A DNA stretch of 6,503 nt from Candidatus Nealsoniibacteriota bacterium (GTDB lineage: Bacteria > Patescibacteriota > Minisyncoccia > Minisyncoccales > GWA2-38-27), in contig PWMZ01000022.1 of the NCBI GenBank assembly GCA_003559065.1, positions 1 to 6,503 of the forward strand, read 5' to 3'. Positions 4,254 to 6,503 of this stretch are shown in pieces (position 1 is the stretch's first letter; the number at the start of each line of letters is the position of its first letter). Position numbers and translations under genes: made by a program. The notes under the pieces were generated by a model. It searched no databases. It was not told the origin of the DNA and saw nothing but the letters and a program-made list of their open reading frames with translations.

Positions 4254-4601
4254 ATGGAAGAAGAAAAAGAAATCAGAGATTTTATTCGGGGAGCCTTGGA
4301 AAAAGAACCGGAGATAGAAAAAGAACCGGTTGAAAAAAAAGAATCAATTCCAGAAAAAGAGCCTGCCGAAAAACCAACTTTTAAAAAAGCCTCAGAGGAA
4401 GAGGAGGAAGTAAAAAAAGAAGCAGAAAAGGTTGAAAAAATCCCTTCTAAATCTGGAAAAGTGGAGAGGCTTTTTAGTTTAGCTGAGTCAAGAGGGTTAT
4501 TAAAAGCAATCCAAATAGCTTTGAAGACTGGAGATGCTTATACTATTGATACTTTTCGTGATCAACTAGCTGAGGGAGAAAGGTACAAAAAATACTTATA
4601 A
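4254..4601 (+). CDS. Lys/Glu-rich small protein upstream of the P-loop ATPase
   Basis: This 115-residue protein of unknown function starts with a short acidic helix (MEEEKEIRDFIRGALEK). A low-complexity region with repeated KEP/EKEP units (about 17-40) follows, then a highly charged segment to about residue 66. The C-terminal third (about 69-115, including VERLFSLAESRGLLKAI and YTIDTFRDQLAEG) looks folded and helical. Small proteins with this kind of C-terminal helix pair are familiar ahead of VirD4/HerA-like ATPase genes in CPR genomes (recalled, not checked). There is no signal peptide or membrane segment. The ATG at 4254 fits the promoter's predicted start; an upstream in-frame ATG at 4032 would require translation antisense through fmt and is rejected. 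Its stop overlaps the ATPase start as TAATG, so the two are probably translated together and may form a complex. Confidence 0.75.
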   Translation: MEEEKEIRDFIRGALEKEPEIEKEPVEKKESIPEKEPAEKPTFKKASEEEEEVKKEAEKVEKIPSKSGKVERLFSLAESRGLLKAIQIALKTGDAYTIDTFRDQLAEGERYKKYL

Positions 4602-6503
4602 TGTATTATTATTTTTTACTTCTAATACCAATAATTTTCCTTGTCTTTTTGATTTTAATAATTAAAAAGAAAAAAACCACTCATCTTTTAAAGAGCCTTG
4701 ATATGGTTCTTTTTTCCGTTAGAGTACCTCAATTTGGCAAGGAAGAAAAACAAGAAAAGAAAGAAATTATTGGTTCTATGGAGCAAGTTTTCTCTTCTTT
4801 TTTAAATTCCAAAGAAAGAGTTGTTTTTGAAATAGCCTCGGAAGAAGGAGGGTCGGACATTGAATTTTATATCGCTGTTCCTAAAAGAATGGAATCTTCT
4901 TTGGAAAAATATGTTCAAGGTGTTTATCCGTCAGCTCAAGTACATAAAATATCTCAAGACTATACTATTTTTGAACCAGGAAGCAAAACAGTAGGTGCTT
5001 ATTTAACATTTCAAGAAACAGATTTTTTGCCAATTAATACTTATACCGCCTTAAGTGAAGACCCTTTATCTAGCATTGCTAATGCTTTAAGTAAAATAAA
5101 ACCGGAAGAAGGAGTTGCTTTGCAATTGGTTTTAAAACCTTTTAAATATTCTAAATTTAAAAAGCAAGGAAATAAGATTATTTCTTTTTTAAAAAAAGGA
5201 AAAAATCTTTCCCAAGCTATTCAAGCTTCTCAGAAAGGAGAAATCAAAAAAACAATAGAAAGCGCGAAGAAAGAAGAGGAAGAAAGAGGGGGCTCAATAG
5301 ACGAATCCATTATTGAGGCCGTTCAAAACAAAATCAAAAAGCCCTTATTTGAAGTCAACATTAGGCTAGTAGCTTCCGCCAAAGAAAAAGAGAGAGCTGA
5401 AGAAATTCTTTCTTATTTAGAGGCTTCCTTGGGCCAATTTTCCGGCTTGAACTCTTTTAAAGTTAATCTTATTAAAAAAAAGAAAATAAGAAAGTTTATC
5501 TATAATTACAGTTTTAGAAATTTTAATAAAAAAAGAAAGAATATTTTAAATTTAGAAGAAATAACTAGCGTTTATCATTTACCAACCCATGACCTGGGTT
5601 CTCCTAATATAAGGTGGGTCACCAGCGGAGAGGTAGCTCCTCCTTCCAATTTACCTACTTCAGGAGAATTATTAATAGGAAACGTAGTTTATCGAGAAGA
5701 AGAAAAAACAACCTATTTTGCTTCCGATCAAGACCGAAGAAGACACTTCTATATTATTGGACAAACGGGTACTGGTAAATCTTCTTTAATTCAAGAACAT
5801 ATCAGACAAGATATTAAAAAAGGAAGAGGAGTAGCGGTTGTGGATCCTCATGGTGATTTGGTAGAAGATACCCTAGCGAATATTCCTAAAGAAAGATTTG
5901 ATGATGTTGTCCTATTTGAACCTTTCAATACCGAAAGACCGGTAGGTTTAAATATGTTAGAGTATGATACTCCCGATCAAAAAGATTTTGCCGTTCAAGA
6001 AATGATAAGTATTTTTCAGAAATTATTTCCGCCGGAAATTACCGGCCCTATGTTTGAACATTATATGAGAAACGCCATGTTAGCTTTAATGGCTAATAAA
6101 GAAGATCCAGGTACTTTGGTAGAAATTCCAAGATTATTTACTGATGATAGTTTTATGGAAGAAAGATTAGCCAATATTACTGATCCGGTAGTAAGGCTGT
6201 TTTGGGAAAAAGAATGGAAACAAACAACCGGTAGCACTAAATCTGATATGTTGGGTTATGTTGTTTCTAAGTTAGGAAGATTTATCGAGAACGAAATGTT
6301 AAGAAATATTATTGGTCAAGCTCATTCTGGTTTTGATTTGAACAAAATTATGAATGAAGGAAAAATATTTTTAGCTAATTTGTCTAAAGGAAGAACCGGT
6401 GAGGTTAGTAGTTCTTTATTAGGTTTAATTTTAGTTTCTAAAATGCAAATGGCCGCTATGAGAAGAGCCGATATGCCAGAAAAAGACAGAAAAGACTTTT
6501 ATC
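4601..6503 (+). CDS. Membrane-anchored VirD4/HerA-like P-loop ATPase, 3' end missing
   Basis: The visible 634 residues start with a transmembrane helix (about 2-21) followed by KKKK, which places the rest in the cytoplasm. A long region to about 340 contains Lys/Glu-rich stretches and has no domain I can name. A short segment LLIGNVVYREEE leads into the ATPase core, with RRRHFYIIG before Walker A GQTGTGKSS (387-395). Walker B is VAVVDPHGD (411-419), in the DPHGD form typical of type IV secretion coupling proteins (VirD4/TraD) and HerA-type DNA pumps. A later strand, KIFLANLSKGRTG, fits the next conserved core segment. The protein probably uses ATP to move DNA or protein at the membrane. No relaxase or other secretion gene is in the window, so conjugation cannot be claimed. 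The reading frame is open at the right edge. It is translationally coupled to the upstream 115-residue gene. Confidence 0.85.
   Translation, partial: MYYYFLLLIPIIFLVFLILIIKKKKTTHLLKSLDMVLFSVRVPQFGKEEKQEKKEIIGSMEQVFSSFLNSKERVVFEIASEEGGSDIEFYIAVPKRMESSLEKYVQGVYPSAQVHKISQDYTIFEPGSKTVGAYLTFQETDFLPINTYTALSEDPLSSIANALSKIKPEEGVALQLVLKPFKYSKFKKQGNKIISFLKKGKNLSQAIQASQKGEIKKTIESAKKEEEERGGSIDESIIEAVQNKIKKPLFEVNIRLVASAKEKERAEEILSYLEASLGQFSGLNSFKVNLIKKKKIRKFIYNYSFRNFNKKRKNILNLEEITSVYHLPTHDLGSPNIRWVTSGEVAPPSNLPTSGELLIGNVVYREEEKTTYFASDQDRRRHFYIIGQTGTGKSSLIQEHIRQDIKKGRGVAVVDPHGDLVEDTLANIPKERFDDVVLFEPFNTERPVGLNMLEYDTPDQKDFAVQEMISIFQKLFPPEITGPMFEHYMRNAMLALMANKEDPGTLVEIPRLFTDDSFMEERLANITDPVVRLFWEKEWKQTTGSTKSDMLGYVVSKLGRFIENEMLRNIIGQAHSGFDLNKIMNEGKIFLANLSKGRTGEVSSSLLGLILVSKMQMAAMRRADMPEKDRKDFY

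Overview
The window is AT-rich and densely packed. It looks like chromosomal DNA from a small-genome bacterium of the Candidate Phyla Radiation (Patescibacteria, Parcubacteria-like). The reasons are the very short or overlapping gene junctions, the near absence of Shine-Dalgarno sequences, a shortened Fmt, a small protein carrying an NrdD-type glycyl-radical motif, and a VirD4/HerA-like ATPase preceded by a small Lys/Glu-rich protein. The assignment is inference from gene content and style. Glutamate racemase and Fmt both end at TGA at their expected lengths and no CDS has an internal TGA, so the code is standard (table 11) and not the TGA=Gly code of Gracilibacteria/SR1.

Layout. Positions 1-40 hold the terminator of an upstream rightward gene. 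Tandem sigma70-like promoters (41-101) drive a 67-residue single-pass membrane protein with a PEQP-repeat tail (130-333), closed by a strong GUAA-tetraloop terminator (344-374). murI (403-1179) follows with its own promoter and an apparently leaderless start. From 1213 to 3438 a tight five-gene rightward operon encodes an ArsR-family repressor, a small zinc-ribbon protein with an NrdD-type glycyl-radical motif, a short-chain dehydrogenase, a rubrerythrin and a minimal zincin metallopeptidase. Its promoter has a consensus TTGACA box overlapping the murI stop codon, and an ArsR/SmtB-style TGAA-N6-TTCA operator covers the -10 box. The operon's best terminator lies inside the convergent fmt gene (3551-3583). 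fmt (4213-3413, minus strand) diverges from a 115-residue Lys/Glu-rich protein (4254-4601) through a shared palindromic -10 box. That small gene is coupled by a TAATG overlap to a large membrane-anchored P-loop ATPase, which runs off the right edge (4601-6503).

How the genes may work together. murI supplies D-glutamate for peptidoglycan and fmt formylates initiator Met-tRNA; both are housekeeping. The ArsR-led operon reads as a metal- or redox-responsive module: rubrerythrin reduces peroxide, the NrdD-like protein carries the motif of an oxygen-sensitive glycyl radical, and the regulator ends in a CxxC pair. The stress-response reading is inference. The last two genes probably act together at the membrane in DNA or protein translocation. 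Apart from the first 129 bases, which hold a terminator and promoters, no stretch longer than about 70 bases lacks a gene. No tRNA, rRNA, CRISPR array, insertion sequence or phage gene is visible.
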